Of a stretch of DNA of 64,000 nt, positions 23,510 through 34,780 are shown one piece after another. Both the position numbers and the translations under genes were made by a program. Each line of letters starts with the position of its first letter. Position 1 is the stretch's first letter. The notes under the pieces are model-generated. The model made no database searches, was not told the DNA's origin, and worked only from the letters and a program-made list of their open reading frames with translations. Source of the stretch: Lacibacter sp. H375 (GTDB lineage: Bacteria; Bacteroidota; Bacteroidia; Chitinophagales; Chitinophagaceae); the NCBI RefSeq assembly GCF_037892425.1, contig NZ_JBBKTT010000001.1, positions 3,596,001-3,660,000 of the forward strand. Direction: 5' to 3'.

Positions 23510-24796
23510 TTATATAGTTGTAACCGCTGTGGCCCTTTCTGGCAAATAGATGGTGAAAACAGAGCCTTCTCCGGGGCGTGATGATGCGGAGATAAGACCA
23601 TTGTGTTTATCTACAATCTTTTTACAAATTGATAATCCTACACCCGTTCCTTCAAACTCATGATGGCTGTGCAGTCGTTTAAAAACAAGGAATATTTCTT
23701 CAGCAAAGTTGGGATCAAAGCCAATTCCATTATCGGTAATTAGGATCTTGTGATAGTCTGTGTTTGCATTTTGTAATTTAACCGGGAGTTTTTCTTTTTT
23801 AATCTTTTCTGATGAAATATAAATATCAGGAGGTCTGCCATTTTTTTTGAATTTTAATGCATTGCTGAGAAGGTTATAAAACAACTGGCGCATTAATACA
23901 GGAGCAGCATAAATAGCCGGCAACGCATCCGCTCTTATATTTGCATTTGTTTTTTCGATCTCAAGATCAAGATCGCCAACTACTTCTTTTATGATAATGT
24001 TTAGATCGGAAAGTTGAAAATCAGAGATACTAAGTGATTGTCTTGAGAAACTCAGCAAGTCATTGATGAGTGACTGCATTCTTTTTGACGAGTTGATTAT
24101 TTTTTCAAAGTACTTTTGTGTTTCTGCTTTGCCGTCTTTGCTGTTTAAAATTTTGTCACTGAATATCATAATCTTTCGCAGCGGCTCCTGCAAATCATGA
24201 GAAGCCATATAGGCAAACCGATCGAGCTCTTCATTTGCAAGTTGCAGTTGATGATTATTTTGAAGAAGTTGCGCATTTAGCAGTTTTACTTTTTGTTCAG
24301 ATGCTTTTCTCTCTTCTATTTCTTTTTGTAACGAACGGTTAGCAGCAAGTAGCTTTTTTTCCTGCTGAACCAATTGATGAGTTTTCCTGTAGAGCTCCAC
24401 AAACACTTCCACTTTTACTCTCAATAGTTCCGGATTGATAGGTTTGTATATATAATCAACACCACCCATCTTATAACCTTTGAAAAGATAATCTTCATCA
24501 TAGTTATGAGCCGTGATAAAAATAATTGGGATGTTTTTTAGTTTCTCTCTTTCATAGATCATAGTGGCAGTTTCCAGTCCATTGATATCGGGCATTTGCA
24601 CATCCATCAGGATAAGCGAAAAGTCATGCTCATGCAACAGGATTTTTAATGCCGCCCTGCCTGAATTCGCTTTTACGATCGTATAATTGTCTTTTTCAAG
24701 GATTGCTTCAATAGAAAATAGATTGTCCTCCCTGTCATCTACTACAAGTATTTTAATATCAGCTTTAGAAGATACGTTTATGGGTTTTGTATCCAT
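23510..24796 (-). CDS. Response regulator-histidine kinase hybrid (REC-coiled coil-HisKA-HATPase)
   Basis: 428 residues, cytoplasmic, no membrane segment. Residues 13-130 are a receiver (ILVVDDRED, phospho-Asp in LILMDVQMPDINGLE, Lys in YIYKPINP). Then a coiled coil, HisKA with the phospho-His in MASHDLQEPLRKI, and an ATPase with LLSNALKFKKNG, ITDNGIGFDP and GTGVGLSICKKIV. Reversed domain order (receiver first) suggests that its kinase output is controlled by phosphorylation from another kinase. It begins 3 bases after the poly-HAMP kinase, the likely phosphate donor. Confidence 0.93.
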   Translation of the reverse strand: MDTKPINVSSKADIKILVVDDREDNLFSIEAILEKDNYTIVKANSGRAALKILLHEHDFSLILMDVQMPDINGLETATMIYEREKLKNIPIIFITAHNYDEDYLFKGYKMGGVDYIYKPINPELLRVKVEVFVELYRKTHQLVQQEKKLLAANRSLQKEIEERKASEQKVKLLNAQLLQNNHQLQLANEELDRFAYMASHDLQEPLRKIMIFSDKILNSKDGKAETQKYFEKIINSSKRMQSLINDLLSFSRQSLSISDFQLSDLNIIIKEVVGDLDLEIEKTNANIRADALPAIYAAPVLMRQLFYNLLSNALKFKKNGRPPDIYISSEKIKKEKLPVKLQNANTDYHKILITDNGIGFDPNFAEEIFLVFKRLHSHHEFEGTGVGLSICKKIVDKHNGLISASSRPGEGSVFTIYLPERATAVTTI

Positions 24797-24799
24797 ACG

Positions 24800-27700
24800 T
24801 TATTTGTATAGCCATACTCTCATCAAAGAAAGTAATTGGTCTATTTTTACAGGTTTCGTAATGTAATCCGACGCCCCGGCTTCAATACATTTTTCACGAT
24901 CGCCCTTCATTGCTTTTGCTGTAACAGCAATAATTGGAAGGGCACTATTTTTATGTTCTCTTCGTATCTTTTGAGTGGTTTCATATCCATCCATTTCCGG
25001 CATCATGATATCCATTAAAACCATGTCAATATTAGTATTCAGATCTAGTATTTCCATAGCTTCTTTACCACTTTCTGCTGTAATGGTATTGATCTTGTAT
25101 CGTTCAAAAGCTGTGGTCAATGCAAACAGGTTTCTAACATCATCATCCACTACAAGTACTTTTTTATTGGTCAACACATCACTCTTTGATCGAAGATTTT
25201 CAATCAGCCGTTTCTTTTCAGGAACAAGATTCTTGTGATCAATGTGAAGGAGTAACACTGTTTCTTCAAGCAATAGCTCAAGTGAAGTGATATCTTTAAG
25301 TAAGATCCTGTTGGCATATTGCTTCAGCTGGGTTTTTTCTTTTGGAGAAAAATCTTTGGCTGAATAAATAAGAACCGGTGTTGTTTGCAATTTTTTTAAT
25401 GATGCAATTTCTGTTACCATGTCCAGACCATTAATGTCAGGAAGCATATAGTCCACAATGATGCAGTCGTATTCTTGTTCCCTGATCTTTTGCAAAGCCT
25501 TTTTGCCATTGTCCACGATCTCAAGATGAATGAGATCGTTATTGTCCAGCATTTTACTTATTTGCGAAGAATCGATCTCATTATCTTCTACCAGTAGTAC
25601 ATTACGCTGGTAGCGTTCATTATAATTGATAATATCGCTGAATATTTCATTTAAAACTTCGGAGTTTAATGGCTTTAAATTGAAACTCCTTGCACCTCGT
25701 TGCATGGCAAGTAAACGGTTCTCTTCACCAGATATTAAATGAACAGGGATGTGACGGAAATTAATATCATTTTTAAAGAGATCAAGTATTCTCCATCCAC
25801 TTGCATCAGGTAGTTTCACATCCAACGTAACAGCTATTGGATTGTATTTGTTTACAAGGTCAAACACTTCGCCGAAATGAGTGGCCACCACTACTTTAAG
25901 ATCGGCTTCATGTGCTTTATCAATCATGATTTTGCCAAACCTTATATCATCCTCTATCACCAATACTGTTTTATCGCCTCCGGCAATATTGTTTCTGTCA
26001 TCACCTAGTTCATTAATGATCTCGTTTAAAGCGTCCAGATCTTTTGTGTCACTTACTTTGATCGTAGGCACTGATTGTAAAAGCGCATCGGCTGAATCGC
26101 CTTCGGCCAGTTTATACTCGCTCACCTGCAGGCTGCTTTGTTTTTCACGTTTAATATTTGCTGAATCATAATCTATTGGGAGGAATAACGTGAAGCTGCT
26201 GCCGTAACCAATTTCGCTTTTTAGTTCAATAGAACCACCCAGCAGGTCAGCAAGGCCACGGCTGATGGATAAGCCTAAACCGGTGCCACCATATTTTCTA
26301 CTGGTAGAACCTTCTGCTTGTTGAAATGCCTCAAAGATGATATTCTGTTTGTCTTTTGAAATTCCAATTCCAGTGTCTTTTATTTCAAATGCAACAACAC
26401 GTTGTGCATTGTCTAAACTTTTATGTCCCGGCTTCCAGTTGTGATCCGCTTCGTAAATACGAAGTTTCACTTCGCCTTTCTCTGTAAACTTAAAGGCGTT
26501 TGATAAAAGATTTTTCAAGATCTGGTTAAGACGTTGAGCATCTGTTTCGAGACTTGCCGGCAATTTGTCATCCACTTCAATACTAAAGCGGAGATTCTTA
26601 TTTTCAGAAATGTGTTTAAATGTTGTTTCAACAAAAGTGGTAATATCATGGAACTGTAACTTGATGAAATCAGTTGAGATATAGCCAGATTCAATTTTCG
26701 AAAGATCAAGAATATCATTGATCAATTGAATGAGATCATCACCACAGCTGTGAATGGTTTTAGCATAACTTACCTGTTTCTCGTTGAGATTGCCATCATG
26801 GTTTTCATACAACTGTTGGGCAAGAATCAATAGCGAGTTTAATGGCGTTCTTAACTCATGCGACATGTTTGCAAGAAACTCTGATTTATATTTTGATGTT
26901 AATTGCAACTGCTCTGCTTTTTCTTCCAACGACAGTCTTGCTTCTTCAACCTCTCGGTTCTTATCTTCAACCTCTTCCTTTTGTTTTGCCAGCAGATGGG
27001 CTTTGTCCTGTAATTCTTCATTTGTTCTGCCCAATTCATCGGCAAGAGATTGCGATTGCACCAATAATCCCTCTGTTCTTGTATTCGCTTCAATTGTATT
27101 TAAAACTATACCGATACTTTCTGTTAACTGACTTAAGAAGTCGAGGTGAGTTTCGCTGAATGAATCAAAAGAAGCCAGTTCAATTACGGCTTTAATTTCT
27201 TTTTCAAACAACACCGGCAAAACGATGAGATTTAGTGGAGAAGCTTTACCAAGACCCGAACCTATCTTGATATAATTTTTCGGAACATTGGATAACAGTA
27301 TTCTTTCCTTATCCAAAGCGCACTGACCAACCAACCCTTCACCCAATGCAAATTCTTTTGACGTTTTTACTTCTTCACCATAAGCATAGGCTGCAAATAA
27401 TTTTAGTTTTGGAATTTTGATATTCTCATCTTGTTCCAGAATGTAGAACATGCCTTTTTGTGCATTTACTACCTGTGCCAATTCGGAAAGAATTCTGCGT
27501 GTTACAGTATTCAGATCTTTTTGTCCCTGCAACATCTGTGTAAACTTTGCAAGGTTTGACTTCAGCCAATCCTGTTCGTGATTTCGTAGCGTTGTTTCTT
27601 TCAGGTTTGCGATCATCTGGTTAATGGTGTCTTTCAATTCTTCCACTTCACCTTTTGCTTCTACACGAATCATTTGTGTAAGGTCACCTTTCGTTACAGC

Positions 27701-30700
27701 AGATGCTACATCAGCAATGTTACGAACCTGTGTGGTTAAGTTTTCTGCAAGCTGGTTCACATTCTCAGTCAAGTTTTTCCAGATACCTGATGCACCCGGT
27801 ACAGATGCTTGTCCACCTAATCTACCTTCAACACCCACTTCTCTTGCAACGTTTGTTACCTGGTCAGCAAATACTGCCAGTGTATCAATCATTTCATTGA
27901 TCGTATCGATCAGCTGTGCAACTTCACCCCGTGATACAATTGATAATTTTTGTTTGAGATTACCTGTTGCCACCGCAGTTACAACTTTAGCAATACCACG
28001 TACCTGGTTGGTAAGATTCGATGCCATCATGTTCACGGAGTCGGTCAGATCTTTCCAGGTACCTGCTACACCTTGCACCTCAGCTTGTCCGCCAAGTTTT
28101 CCTTCGGTACCAACTTCTCTTGCCACCCTTGTTACCTCAAATGCAAATGAGTTCAACTGATCTACCATGGTATTGATAGTATTCTTCAGATCAAATATTT
28201 CACCCTTTACATCAATGGTTACTTTTTTCGTTAAGTCGCCCGATGCAACCGCTTTCGTTACTTCCGCAATATTTCTTACTTGTGATGTAAGATTACCAGT
28301 CATTTGATTCACGGAGTCTGTTAAGTCTTTCCATGTTCCTGCAACACCGGGTACAAAGGCCTGTCCTCCGAGTTTACCATCAGTACCTACTTCACGGGCG
28401 ACCCTTGTTACTTCTGATGCAAATGCTCGAAGCTGATCCACCATGGTGTTCAGCGTTTCTTTCAATTGCAATATTTCTCCACGAACGTCAACGGTAATTT
28501 TTCTCGACATATCTCCATTCGCCACAGCAATCGCCACATCAGCAATGTTCCTTACCTGTGCGGTAAGGTTGCCTGCCATCTGGTTTACCGAATCTGTTAA
28601 GTCTTTCCATGTACCACCAACACCTGGTACGTTTGCCTGTCCACCAAGTTTTCCATCCGTACCTACTTCTCTTGCAACACGGGTTACTTCCGATGCAAAT
28701 GAACGAAGCTGTTCCACCATCGTGTTGATGGTATTCTTCAATTCAAGAATTTCGCCTTTTACATCCACTTCAATTTTTCTTGACAAATCACCGTTTGCCA
28801 CGGCGGTTGTTACTTCGGCAATATTTCTTACTTGTGATGTAAGATTCGAAGCCATTTTATTTACTGAGTCAGTTAAATCTTTCCAAAGTCCTTCCACACC
28901 CGGCACATCAGCCTGTCCTCCGAGTTTACCTTCACTACCCACTTCACGGGCCACACGGAATACCTCTGAACCAAATGAGTTCAACTGATCCACCATGGTG
29001 TTGATGGTGTTTTTCAATTCCAGGATTTCACCTTTAACATCCACGGTGATTTTTCTTGAAAGATCACCTTTCGCAACCGCCGTTGTTACATCGGCAATGT
29101 TGCGCACCTGCGATGTAAGATTCGATCCCATCTGGTTTACCGAATCGGTTAAGTCTTTCCATGTACCACCTACACCTTGCACTTTCGCCTGTCCGCCGAG
29201 TTTACCTTCGGTACCTACCTCAAGTGCCACACGAGTTACTTCCGATGCAAATGAGTTCAACTGATCCACCATTGTATTGATGGTGTCTTTTAGTTCAAGA
29301 ATTTCACCGGCAACATTTACAGTGATTTTTTTAGATAAATCACCTTTAGCCACCGCTGTTGTTACATCAGCAATATTTCTCACCTGTGCAGTAAGGTTAG
29401 ATGCCATGAGATTAACTGATTCTGTTAAGTCTTTCCAGGTACCACCCACATCCTGCACTTTTGCCTGTCCACCCAGTTTACCTTCTGTACCTACCTCAAG
29501 TGCCACACGTGTTACTTCCGATGCAAATGAGTTCAACTGATCCACCATGGTATTGATGGTGTCTTTTAATTCGAGAATTTCTCCTCTTACATCCACTGTA
29601 ATTTTTCTTGACAGGTCACCTTTTGCTACTGCTGTTGTTACCTCTGCAATGTTGCGCACCTGTGCAGTAAGATTTGATCCCATCTGGTTTACTGAATCAG
29701 TAAGATCTTTCCATACACCGCCAATTCCTTTTACTGTTGCCTGTCCGCCGAGTTTACCTTCGCTACCCACTTCACGTGCCACCCTGGTTACCTCCGCAGA
29801 GAAAGAATTCAATTGATCCACCATGGTATTGATGGTGTTTTTCAATTCAAGAATTTCTCCTTTTACATCCACGGTAATTTTTCTCGACAGATCACCTCTT
29901 GCTACAGCAGTTGTTACTTCTGCAATATTTCTTACCTGTCCGGTCAGGTTAGAAGCCATCTGGTTTACCGAGTCGGTAAGATCTTTCCATGTACCTCCAA
30001 TACCTTGTACCTCTGCCTGTCCGCCAAGTTTACCTTCAGTACCTACTTCTCTTGCCACACGAGTTACTTCAGATGAGAAGGAGTTCAACTGATCCACCAT
30101 GGTATTGATGGTGTTTTTTAATTCGAGGATCTCTCCCTGAACATCCACAGTAATTTTTTTCCGGAGATCACCTTTGGCCACGGCAGTTGTTACTTCTGCA
30201 ATACTTCTTACCTGTGCCGTAAGATTCCCTGCCATTTGGTTTACAGAATCGGTCAGGTCTTTCCATACACCTGCCACACCTTTTACTTTTGCCTGGCCGC
30301 CCAGTTTACCTTCACTACCCACTTCTCTTGCCACACGGGTTACTTCCATGGAGAAGAGGTTTAACTGCTTCACCATGTCATTTACTTCAGCAGCAATCTT
30401 TGCAAATTCACCCTGTAAAACATGATCGCCGATTTTTAGTGGCATTTCCTGCGACAAATTTCCTTTGGCCACAGAGCTGATAACATGTGCTATTTCAATA
30501 GTGGGGTGAACAAGATCAGAAATAAGGCTATTAATAGAATCAACACTGGTACTCCACGATCCCCTGGCGGAGCGGGGTAGTTCTACCCGGTGATTAAGAT
30601 GTCCTTTTTTGCCAATGGTATTGCGGGCCAGCGAAAGTTCTTCCACCAAAGACTCATTGAGCGATATAATGGCGTTGAGTGTATCACAAATTTTTCCGCC

Positions 30701-30970
30701 AAGACCAAGTTTGTCAATCGGCATACGCACGTTGAAGTTTCCTTCCTTTACTTCAGTAAGAACAAGTAATAATTCACGGGCATCCAATTCATCGGAATAT
30801 TCTTCTTTTGACTTTAAAGAAGTTCGAAGTAAACCGGTTGCAGATGAGGAATCAGCAACTTTTGATGAGTTAGTTTTTTTGATCTTGGTTGCTACAACTT
30901 TTTTCACAACACCATTTACTTCTTTACCTGTTTTTGTACTAGCAGCAGTTTGGTTGCGGCTTTTTCTCAT
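24800..30970 (-). CDS. Giant hybrid histidine kinase: poly-HAMP array, GAF, HisKA, HATPase, three receivers
   Basis: 2056 residues, no membrane segment or signal peptide. A Lys-rich tail (1-55) is followed by HAMP-like units to about 250, then ten near-identical 92-residue units (250 to about 1140), each apparently two HAMPs ([18 protein letters not shown]-type and [19 protein letters not shown]-type). Next come a GAF-like domain, a coiled coil, HisKA ([13 protein letters not shown]), HATPase ([17 protein letters not shown]) and three receivers with phospho-Asp in [25 protein letters not shown] and [13 protein letters not shown]. Poly-HAMP kinases include fungal osmosensors of the Nik1 type. 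The signal is unknown. It is the upstream gene of the receiver-kinase pair. Confidence 0.95.
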   Translation of the reverse strand: MRKSRNQTAASTKTGKEVNGVVKKVVATKIKKTNSSKVADSSSATGLLRTSLKSKEEYSDELDARELLLVLTEVKEGNFNVRMPIDKLGLGGKICDTLNAIISLNESLVEELSLARNTIGKKGHLNHRVELPRSARGSWSTSVDSINSLISDLVHPTIEIAHVISSVAKGNLSQEMPLKIGDHVLQGEFAKIAAEVNDMVKQLNLFSMEVTRVAREVGSEGKLGGQAKVKGVAGVWKDLTDSVNQMAGNLTAQVRSIAEVTTAVAKGDLRKKITVDVQGEILELKNTINTMVDQLNSFSSEVTRVAREVGTEGKLGGQAEVQGIGGTWKDLTDSVNQMASNLTGQVRNIAEVTTAVARGDLSRKITVDVKGEILELKNTINTMVDQLNSFSAEVTRVAREVGSEGKLGGQATVKGIGGVWKDLTDSVNQMGSNLTAQVRNIAEVTTAVAKGDLSRKITVDVRGEILELKDTINTMVDQLNSFASEVTRVALEVGTEGKLGGQAKVQDVGGTWKDLTESVNLMASNLTAQVRNIADVTTAVAKGDLSKKITVNVAGEILELKDTINTMVDQLNSFASEVTRVALEVGTEGKLGGQAKVQGVGGTWKDLTDSVNQMGSNLTSQVRNIADVTTAVAKGDLSRKITVDVKGEILELKNTINTMVDQLNSFGSEVFRVAREVGSEGKLGGQADVPGVEGLWKDLTDSVNKMASNLTSQVRNIAEVTTAVANGDLSRKIEVDVKGEILELKNTINTMVEQLRSFASEVTRVAREVGTDGKLGGQANVPGVGGTWKDLTDSVNQMAGNLTAQVRNIADVAIAVANGDMSRKITVDVRGEILQLKETLNTMVDQLRAFASEVTRVAREVGTDGKLGGQAFVPGVAGTWKDLTDSVNQMTGNLTSQVRNIAEVTKAVASGDLTKKVTIDVKGEIFDLKNTINTMVDQLNSFAFEVTRVAREVGTEGKLGGQAEVQGVAGTWKDLTDSVNMMASNLTNQVRGIAKVVTAVATGNLKQKLSIVSRGEVAQLIDTINEMIDTLAVFADQVTNVAREVGVEGRLGGQASVPGASGIWKNLTENVNQLAENLTTQVRNIADVASAVTKGDLTQMIRVEAKGEVEELKDTINQMIANLKETTLRNHEQDWLKSNLAKFTQMLQGQKDLNTVTRRILSELAQVVNAQKGMFYILEQDENIKIPKLKLFAAYAYGEEVKTSKEFALGEGLVGQCALDKERILLSNVPKNYIKIGSGLGKASPLNLIVLPVLFEKEIKAVIELASFDSFSETHLDFLSQLTESIGIVLNTIEANTRTEGLLVQSQSLADELGRTNEELQDKAHLLAKQKEEVEDKNREVEEARLSLEEKAEQLQLTSKYKSEFLANMSHELRTPLNSLLILAQQLYENHDGNLNEKQVSYAKTIHSCGDDLIQLINDILDLSKIESGYISTDFIKLQFHDITTFVETTFKHISENKNLRFSIEVDDKLPASLETDAQRLNQILKNLLSNAFKFTEKGEVKLRIYEADHNWKPGHKSLDNAQRVVAFEIKDTGIGISKDKQNIIFEAFQQAEGSTSRKYGGTGLGLSISRGLADLLGGSIELKSEIGYGSSFTLFLPIDYDSANIKREKQSSLQVSEYKLAEGDSADALLQSVPTIKVSDTKDLDALNEIINELGDDRNNIAGGDKTVLVIEDDIRFGKIMIDKAHEADLKVVVATHFGEVFDLVNKYNPIAVTLDVKLPDASGWRILDLFKNDINFRHIPVHLISGEENRLLAMQRGARSFNLKPLNSEVLNEIFSDIINYNERYQRNVLLVEDNEIDSSQISKMLDNNDLIHLEIVDNGKKALQKIREQEYDCIIVDYMLPDINGLDMVTEIASLKKLQTTPVLIYSAKDFSPKEKTQLKQYANRILLKDITSLELLLEETVLLLHIDHKNLVPEKKRLIENLRSKSDVLTNKKVLVVDDDVRNLFALTTAFERYKINTITAESGKEAMEILDLNTNIDMVLMDIMMPEMDGYETTQKIRREHKNSALPIIAVTAKAMKGDREKCIEAGASDYITKPVKIDQLLSLMRVWLYK
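27551..30223. repeat. In-frame tandem repeat, about 10 units of 276 bp (poly-HAMP)
   Basis: Each unit encodes 92 residues, beginning [16 protein letters not shown] and ending [12 protein letters not shown]. Units 1-8 differ at only a few positions; units 9-10 (nearest the kinase) are more diverged and the last is partial. The high similarity at DNA level marks recent duplication or gene conversion and would allow slippage in copy number without frameshift, since 276 is a multiple of 3. Confidence 0.95.
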
Positions 30971-30974
30971 ATTG

Positions 30975-30990
30975 CTTAATATGTATTAAG
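30975..30990. promoter_or_regulatory. Inverted repeat just upstream of the poly-HAMP kinase
   Basis: CTTAATA-tg-TATTAAG, two perfect 7-bp arms with a 2-base centre, lying 5 bases before the ATG at 30970. It has the form of a dimeric operator or start-site hairpin. AT-rich, so chance is possible. Confidence 0.35.
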
Positions 30991-31110
30991 GGTAAACAAT
31001 TATATTTCGATGATTTATCTGAATAATCAAAAGAAGAAATCAATTACCGTTTTAGTTGATTTTGAAAAAGAATAAGAAATTATTTATCTTGGGTAAAAGG
31101 TTCAGAAACA

Positions 31111-31127
31111 GGCATAAAAATTATGCC
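31111..31127. promoter_or_regulatory. Inverted repeat upstream of a response-regulator gene
   Basis: GGCATAA-AAA-TTATGCC, perfect 7-bp arms, ending 15 bases before ATG 31143. It could be an operator or an mRNA hairpin at the translation start. Not followed by a T-run, so not a terminator. Confidence 0.4.
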
Positions 31128-31142
31128 ACATAAAATATAAAC

Positions 31143-31556
31143 ATGAGTTCCACCCAAACCAAATTTATACTGGTAGGAGAAGATGATAAAGATGACCAGG
31201 AATTACTTGCCGAGATATTTACTTCCATCGATGATTCTTACAGGCTAATGTTTGTGGATACTGGTAATGAAGCAATGAGTTTACTTCACAAGTTGAATGA
31301 CGATCAGAGACCTTGCCTTATCCTTTTGGATTTTAATATGCCTCAGGTGAGTGGGGCAGACATACTGAAGGAGATTAACCGTCTTGAGATATATGGAGAT
31401 ATCCCGAAAATAATCTGGAGTACATCTGGTTCTGACTATTACAAAAAAATATGCCTTGACTTGGGTGCCACCGATTACCTGATTAAGCCCTCCAACTTAA
31501 AGGAGCTGCAAAATGCTGTAAGGTATATGCTTTCGTTCTGCGAAAATCCTGCTTAA
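31143..31556 (+). CDS. Single-domain response regulator (Rcp1-like)
   Basis: 137 residues, receiver only. Acidic pair in VGEDDKDDQELL, phospho-Asp in LILLDFNMPQVSG, switch Ser/Thr in IIWSTSG, and Lys in YLIKPSNL. The FNMP signature and the slightly long N-terminus are those of receivers that serve phytochrome-like or hybrid kinases in a phosphorelay. No output domain, so it acts through protein contact or phosphotransfer. It is divergent from the poly-HAMP kinase, a plausible partner. Confidence 0.9.
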   Translation: MSSTQTKFILVGEDDKDDQELLAEIFTSIDDSYRLMFVDTGNEAMSLLHKLNDDQRPCLILLDFNMPQVSGADILKEINRLEIYGDIPKIIWSTSGSDYYKKICLDLGATDYLIKPSNLKELQNAVRYMLSFCENPA

Positions 31557-31560
31557 AAAA

Positions 31561-31905
31561 TCAGGCAATAACATTGTTGAGCAAGCTTAAGGAAATTGGT
31601 TTCTCCCAAACAGTAATATTTGGACAATTTGTAGAAAAATCTGATTTGGCCCGGTGGGCGCTTATAAGAAAAATTTTTAAGTGGGGAAATTTTTCTACAA
31701 TCTCATCCACACTTTCCCATCCTTTGCCATCCGGTAAATTATTATCTAACAATAATATCTCCGGTTTCTCCCTATTTAACAACTCAACTCCCTCCTTCAA
31801 ATTGTGGGCCACCAGCACTTCCTGTTTTCGGGATTGGAAGTAACTTTTTATGATCGTGCAGTAATCAACTTCATCATCAACGATTAAAATTTTTTGCTTA
31901 CTCAT
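31561..31905 (-). CDS. Single-domain response regulator
   Basis: 114 residues, receiver only: ILIVDDEVDYC, phospho-Asp in ILLLDNNLPDGKGW, Ser in FLISAH and Lys in VWEKPISL. The C-terminal helix is short, and the end of the domain may be trimmed. Convergent with the preceding regulator, 4 bases apart, with no terminator between them. No DNA-binding domain. Confidence 0.87.
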   Translation of the reverse strand: MSKQKILIVDDEVDYCTIIKSYFQSRKQEVLVAHNLKEGVELLNREKPEILLLDNNLPDGKGWESVDEIVEKFPHLKIFLISAHRAKSDFSTNCPNITVWEKPISLSLLNNVIA

Positions 31906-32217
31906 TTGGTAATAATCATTATAAACTCATTAGTAAATCAAACGAATCCGGGGTAAACCAATAGAAATTTTAAACGCCGAGGATCACAATTTTTAAAATA
32001 ACTTTTAAGAAGTCAAAACTGAAGGCATTTTAAGTTAAATGTATTGACTGAAATATCCTCGATATTATTATTAATGCGAAATACAGATCAATTTAGAATC
32101 CCAAAAAACATTCCAGAGTTAAATTAGGAACTTTATTTGCTTCAACTAGAAAATATAAGTCTCGCACAATAATGACCGGAAATTACTTTTAGAAATCTTA
32201 AACTAATATGTTCCACC
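31906..32217. other. Intergenic region without a recognisable gene
   Basis: AT-rich 312 bases between divergent genes. No ORF of note and no stable hairpin seen. TACTTTTA at 32184-32191 is a near match to the -7 consensus for the following kinase gene. Confidence 0.4.
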
Positions 32218-32973
32218 ATGCAAGACCGGCGCCTGAAGACTGAAACAGCTAAAGATGAATATAAACAGATGTATAATGAGCTTGTTGAAATTGCAGCCCA
32301 TGATCTGAAAGCTCCATTGAGAAAATTAGCTGTTTTTACTGATCGTTTAACCGCAAAATTTTCTGCTCAGGGAAACGATGAGGTAAATGAATATGTACAT
32401 CGCATTCATTCCTGCATTAATGAAATGAATGAGTTGATTGATGCAATGACCGAGTATGCCGGCCTAACACCTGGTAGTATGACAATTGAAAAATGTGAAC
32501 TTACATTGATAAATGAAAAAGTGTTTAAGCTATTGGGATCAGAAATAAACGAAGCTGAAACAAATTTAGAAATAAGTGACTTGCCGCAAATTGAAGCTGA
32601 CGAAAATCAGCTTGTACGTCTTTTTCGAAGTTTGCTAGAAAATGCATTAAAATTCAGAAGACCGGGCAGCTTGTTGAAGATTAAAATATTTTCAGAAGTA
32701 GTTACAAACGATGAAAAAAACAAATTCCATCTTGAAGAGAAAGGGGAGTATCATAAAATTTCAATTAAGGATAATGGCATTGGTTTTAAACAAGAACATG
32801 CCGAAAAGATTTTTCACCCACTCGTTCGTTTAAATGGCAAATCAAGTTACCCCGGAAATGGCCTCGGCCTGGCCATGTGTGAGAGGATCGTAACCAATCA
32901 TAAAGGGATTATGTACGGTGAAAGTAATGAAGAAGGTACACAGTTTTCAATAATATTTCCTGAAAAGAACTAG
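32218..32973 (+). CDS. Histidine kinase (HisKA-HATPase), cytoplasmic
   Basis: 251 residues with no sensor domain beyond a short N-terminal helix. Phospho-His in IAAHDLKAPLRKL, N box in LLENALKFRRPG, G1 IKDNGIGF and G2 NGLGLAMCERIV. The DLKAPLR form is typical of phytochrome-type and hybrid kinases in this phylum. Without a sensor it probably receives its input through a partner, such as one of the single receivers nearby. It lies 9 bases before the next kinase gene, so the two are co-transcribed. Confidence 0.9.
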   Translation: MQDRRLKTETAKDEYKQMYNELVEIAAHDLKAPLRKLAVFTDRLTAKFSAQGNDEVNEYVHRIHSCINEMNELIDAMTEYAGLTPGSMTIEKCELTLINEKVFKLLGSEINEAETNLEISDLPQIEADENQLVRLFRSLLENALKFRRPGSLLKIKIFSEVVTNDEKNKFHLEEKGEYHKISIKDNGIGFKQEHAEKIFHPLVRLNGKSSYPGNGLGLAMCERIVTNHKGIMYGESNEEGTQFSIIFPEKN

Positions 32974-32982
32974 CGAATTACC

Positions 32983-34422
32983 ATGCCCCAGTCAGATAAG
33001 ATCCGCATTGCAATTGTAGATGATGATCAAGATGATTATTACATTATCAATGACTATATAAGTGATATAGATGGGAAAGATTTTATAGTGCATTGGTATA
33101 AAGATTATTCTACAGCTTTGCAAAAAATCAGAGAAAGGGATTACCACCTTTATTTCATTGACTATCGCCTCGGCAGCCAAACCGGACTTGATCTTTTGCA
33201 TGAAGCTACGGCAATGGGTTGTGATGAACCAATTGTATTGCTCACCGGTAATGGAAATAAAGCCATTGATATTATGGCCATGGAAAGTGGGGCCACTGAT
33301 TATCTTGTAAAATCTGAATTGAACACGGAAAAACTAGAACGTTGTATTCGTTACTCTCTTGACAGGGCAAGATTTTTGAAAGAATTAAAAGCAAGAGAAA
33401 ACAAGTATCGTAATCTTTTTGAAAACTCTAAGGATGCTGTTTTCATTGCCGATGAACATCTCCGTTTTGTTGAAGTAAATAATTCAGCTTCGCTATTACT
33501 GGGATTTGCTGTAAATGATCTTTATAGCCGCAGCTTAAATGATTTTATTAAAGAAGGAACGCAAAAGAACAGGATCTCGCAAATACTCAAGAATGGAAAA
33601 AATACAAATGATTTCGAAATACGCATTCATCCACGTGATGAGCCGGTAAAAGTTTGTCTGCTTTCTTTATCGTTTCATGAAAATGAAAATGACGAAATGG
33701 TTGTGCATGGTATTTTGCACGACATCACTAATATTAAAAAAGCAGAACTATCTAACCTGCAATCAGAAAAATTGGCGGCAAACGAAAGATTGGTTCGTAT
33801 GCTGGCGCATGAAATAAGAAATCCTCTCAATAATATAATTCTTACAACAGAACATCTGTTGCTTAGAAAAGAGGACGATGATGTTGAGCGAAATTTTCTG
33901 TCCATTTTACAACGAAATGGAAGTCGCATTAACCAGATCATAACTGAATTGCTGAACCTTACCAAACCACCTGAACTCGTTTTTGATAATTATTCATTAC
34001 AGGAAATTTTAAATGAAAGTCTTGCTGTGGCACACGACAGGATAGAATTGGAGAAAGCAGTAGTTGAAAAAATATATCCCGATGAGCCACTTGATATTAA
34101 AGCAGATAAGCCAAGGCTTGTGATGGCTATTACCAATATCCTGATCAATGCAATTGAATCGATGGAAACAGGTAAGGGTAAACTGGATGTGGTGTTGGCC
34201 GATGCGCCTGAACACTTCAGCGTGTCAATAAAAGATAACGGCGTGGGTATATCCGAAGAATACATCTCAAAATTGTTCGATCCTTTTTTTACGCTCAAAA
34301 AAAATGGAACGGGTCTTGGACTTGCGGTTTCTTACTCCATTATACAATCGCACCGAGGGGCAATAGTGGTAGATACGGCTGTTGGAAAAGGCACGAATTT
34401 TATCATCAATTTCAAAAAATAG
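32983..34422 (+). CDS. Receiver-PAS-histidine kinase
   Basis: 479 residues. The N-terminal receiver has the acidic cluster IVDDDQDD, phospho-Asp in YFIDYRLGSQTG, Thr in LLTGNGN and Lys in LVKSELN. Next come a PAS domain (about 145-260), HisKA with the phospho-His in LAHEIRNPLNNI, and an ATPase with NILINAIESM, IKDNGVGIS and NGTGLGLAVS. It is the second gene of an operon with the sensorless kinase, so the pair may exchange phosphate through the receiver. No membrane segment. Confidence 0.92.
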   Translation: MPQSDKIRIAIVDDDQDDYYIINDYISDIDGKDFIVHWYKDYSTALQKIRERDYHLYFIDYRLGSQTGLDLLHEATAMGCDEPIVLLTGNGNKAIDIMAMESGATDYLVKSELNTEKLERCIRYSLDRARFLKELKARENKYRNLFENSKDAVFIADEHLRFVEVNNSASLLLGFAVNDLYSRSLNDFIKEGTQKNRISQILKNGKNTNDFEIRIHPRDEPVKVCLLSLSFHENENDEMVVHGILHDITNIKKAELSNLQSEKLAANERLVRMLAHEIRNPLNNIILTTEHLLLRKEDDDVERNFLSILQRNGSRINQIITELLNLTKPPELVFDNYSLQEILNESLAVAHDRIELEKAVVEKIYPDEPLDIKADKPRLVMAITNILINAIESMETGKGKLDVVLADAPEHFSVSIKDNGVGISEEYISKLFDPFFTLKKNGTGLGLAVSYSIIQSHRGAIVVDTAVGKGTNFIINFKK

Positions 34423-34780
34423 ATTTTAGCAACTGTGATACATTTCAACGAAAGTTTGACCAATTTGCTGGTTGCAGGGGATAAAACTGACTAATCTGAA
34501 ACGAATTTGAACTGTTGTTGATTAAACTATTTCCAATTCATTTTCCTTAATTAGTTCACTGTCTAAAATCTTAATGCAGTTTATTTTCTCTCCTTTTTTG
34601 CAGAATCATTTTTGCGGTATGAATTGGCGCACTGCTGTTTTCCGGCAAATAAATTCTTGTAGTTGACAATAAGCGGCTATTGCTATTGTTATTATTGACG
34701 GATATTAATTGTAGTATGCTCATACATCGTGCTGAGATGCACGGCTGTGCGTCGGATTTTTTATTCCCAAAAAATTAAAG
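34423..34780. other. Intergenic region without a recognisable gene
   Basis: 358 AT-rich bases between the kinase operon and the MBL-fold gene. No credible ORF and no T-tailed hairpin found. A small GCAC-GGCT-GTGC hairpin lies near 34739-34751, close to the next gene. Confidence 0.4.

Noticed and set aside
27551-30223. Regular repeats considered as a CRISPR array or satellite DNA
   Set aside because: The unit is 276 bp, in frame, and encodes conserved HAMP motifs with no spacer structure; no cas genes are present.
27624-30425. A series of similar 87-89 residue ORFs on the + strand, appearing as a repeated gene family
   Set aside because: They are antisense shadows of the tandem HAMP units; their similarity simply mirrors the 276-bp coding repeat.
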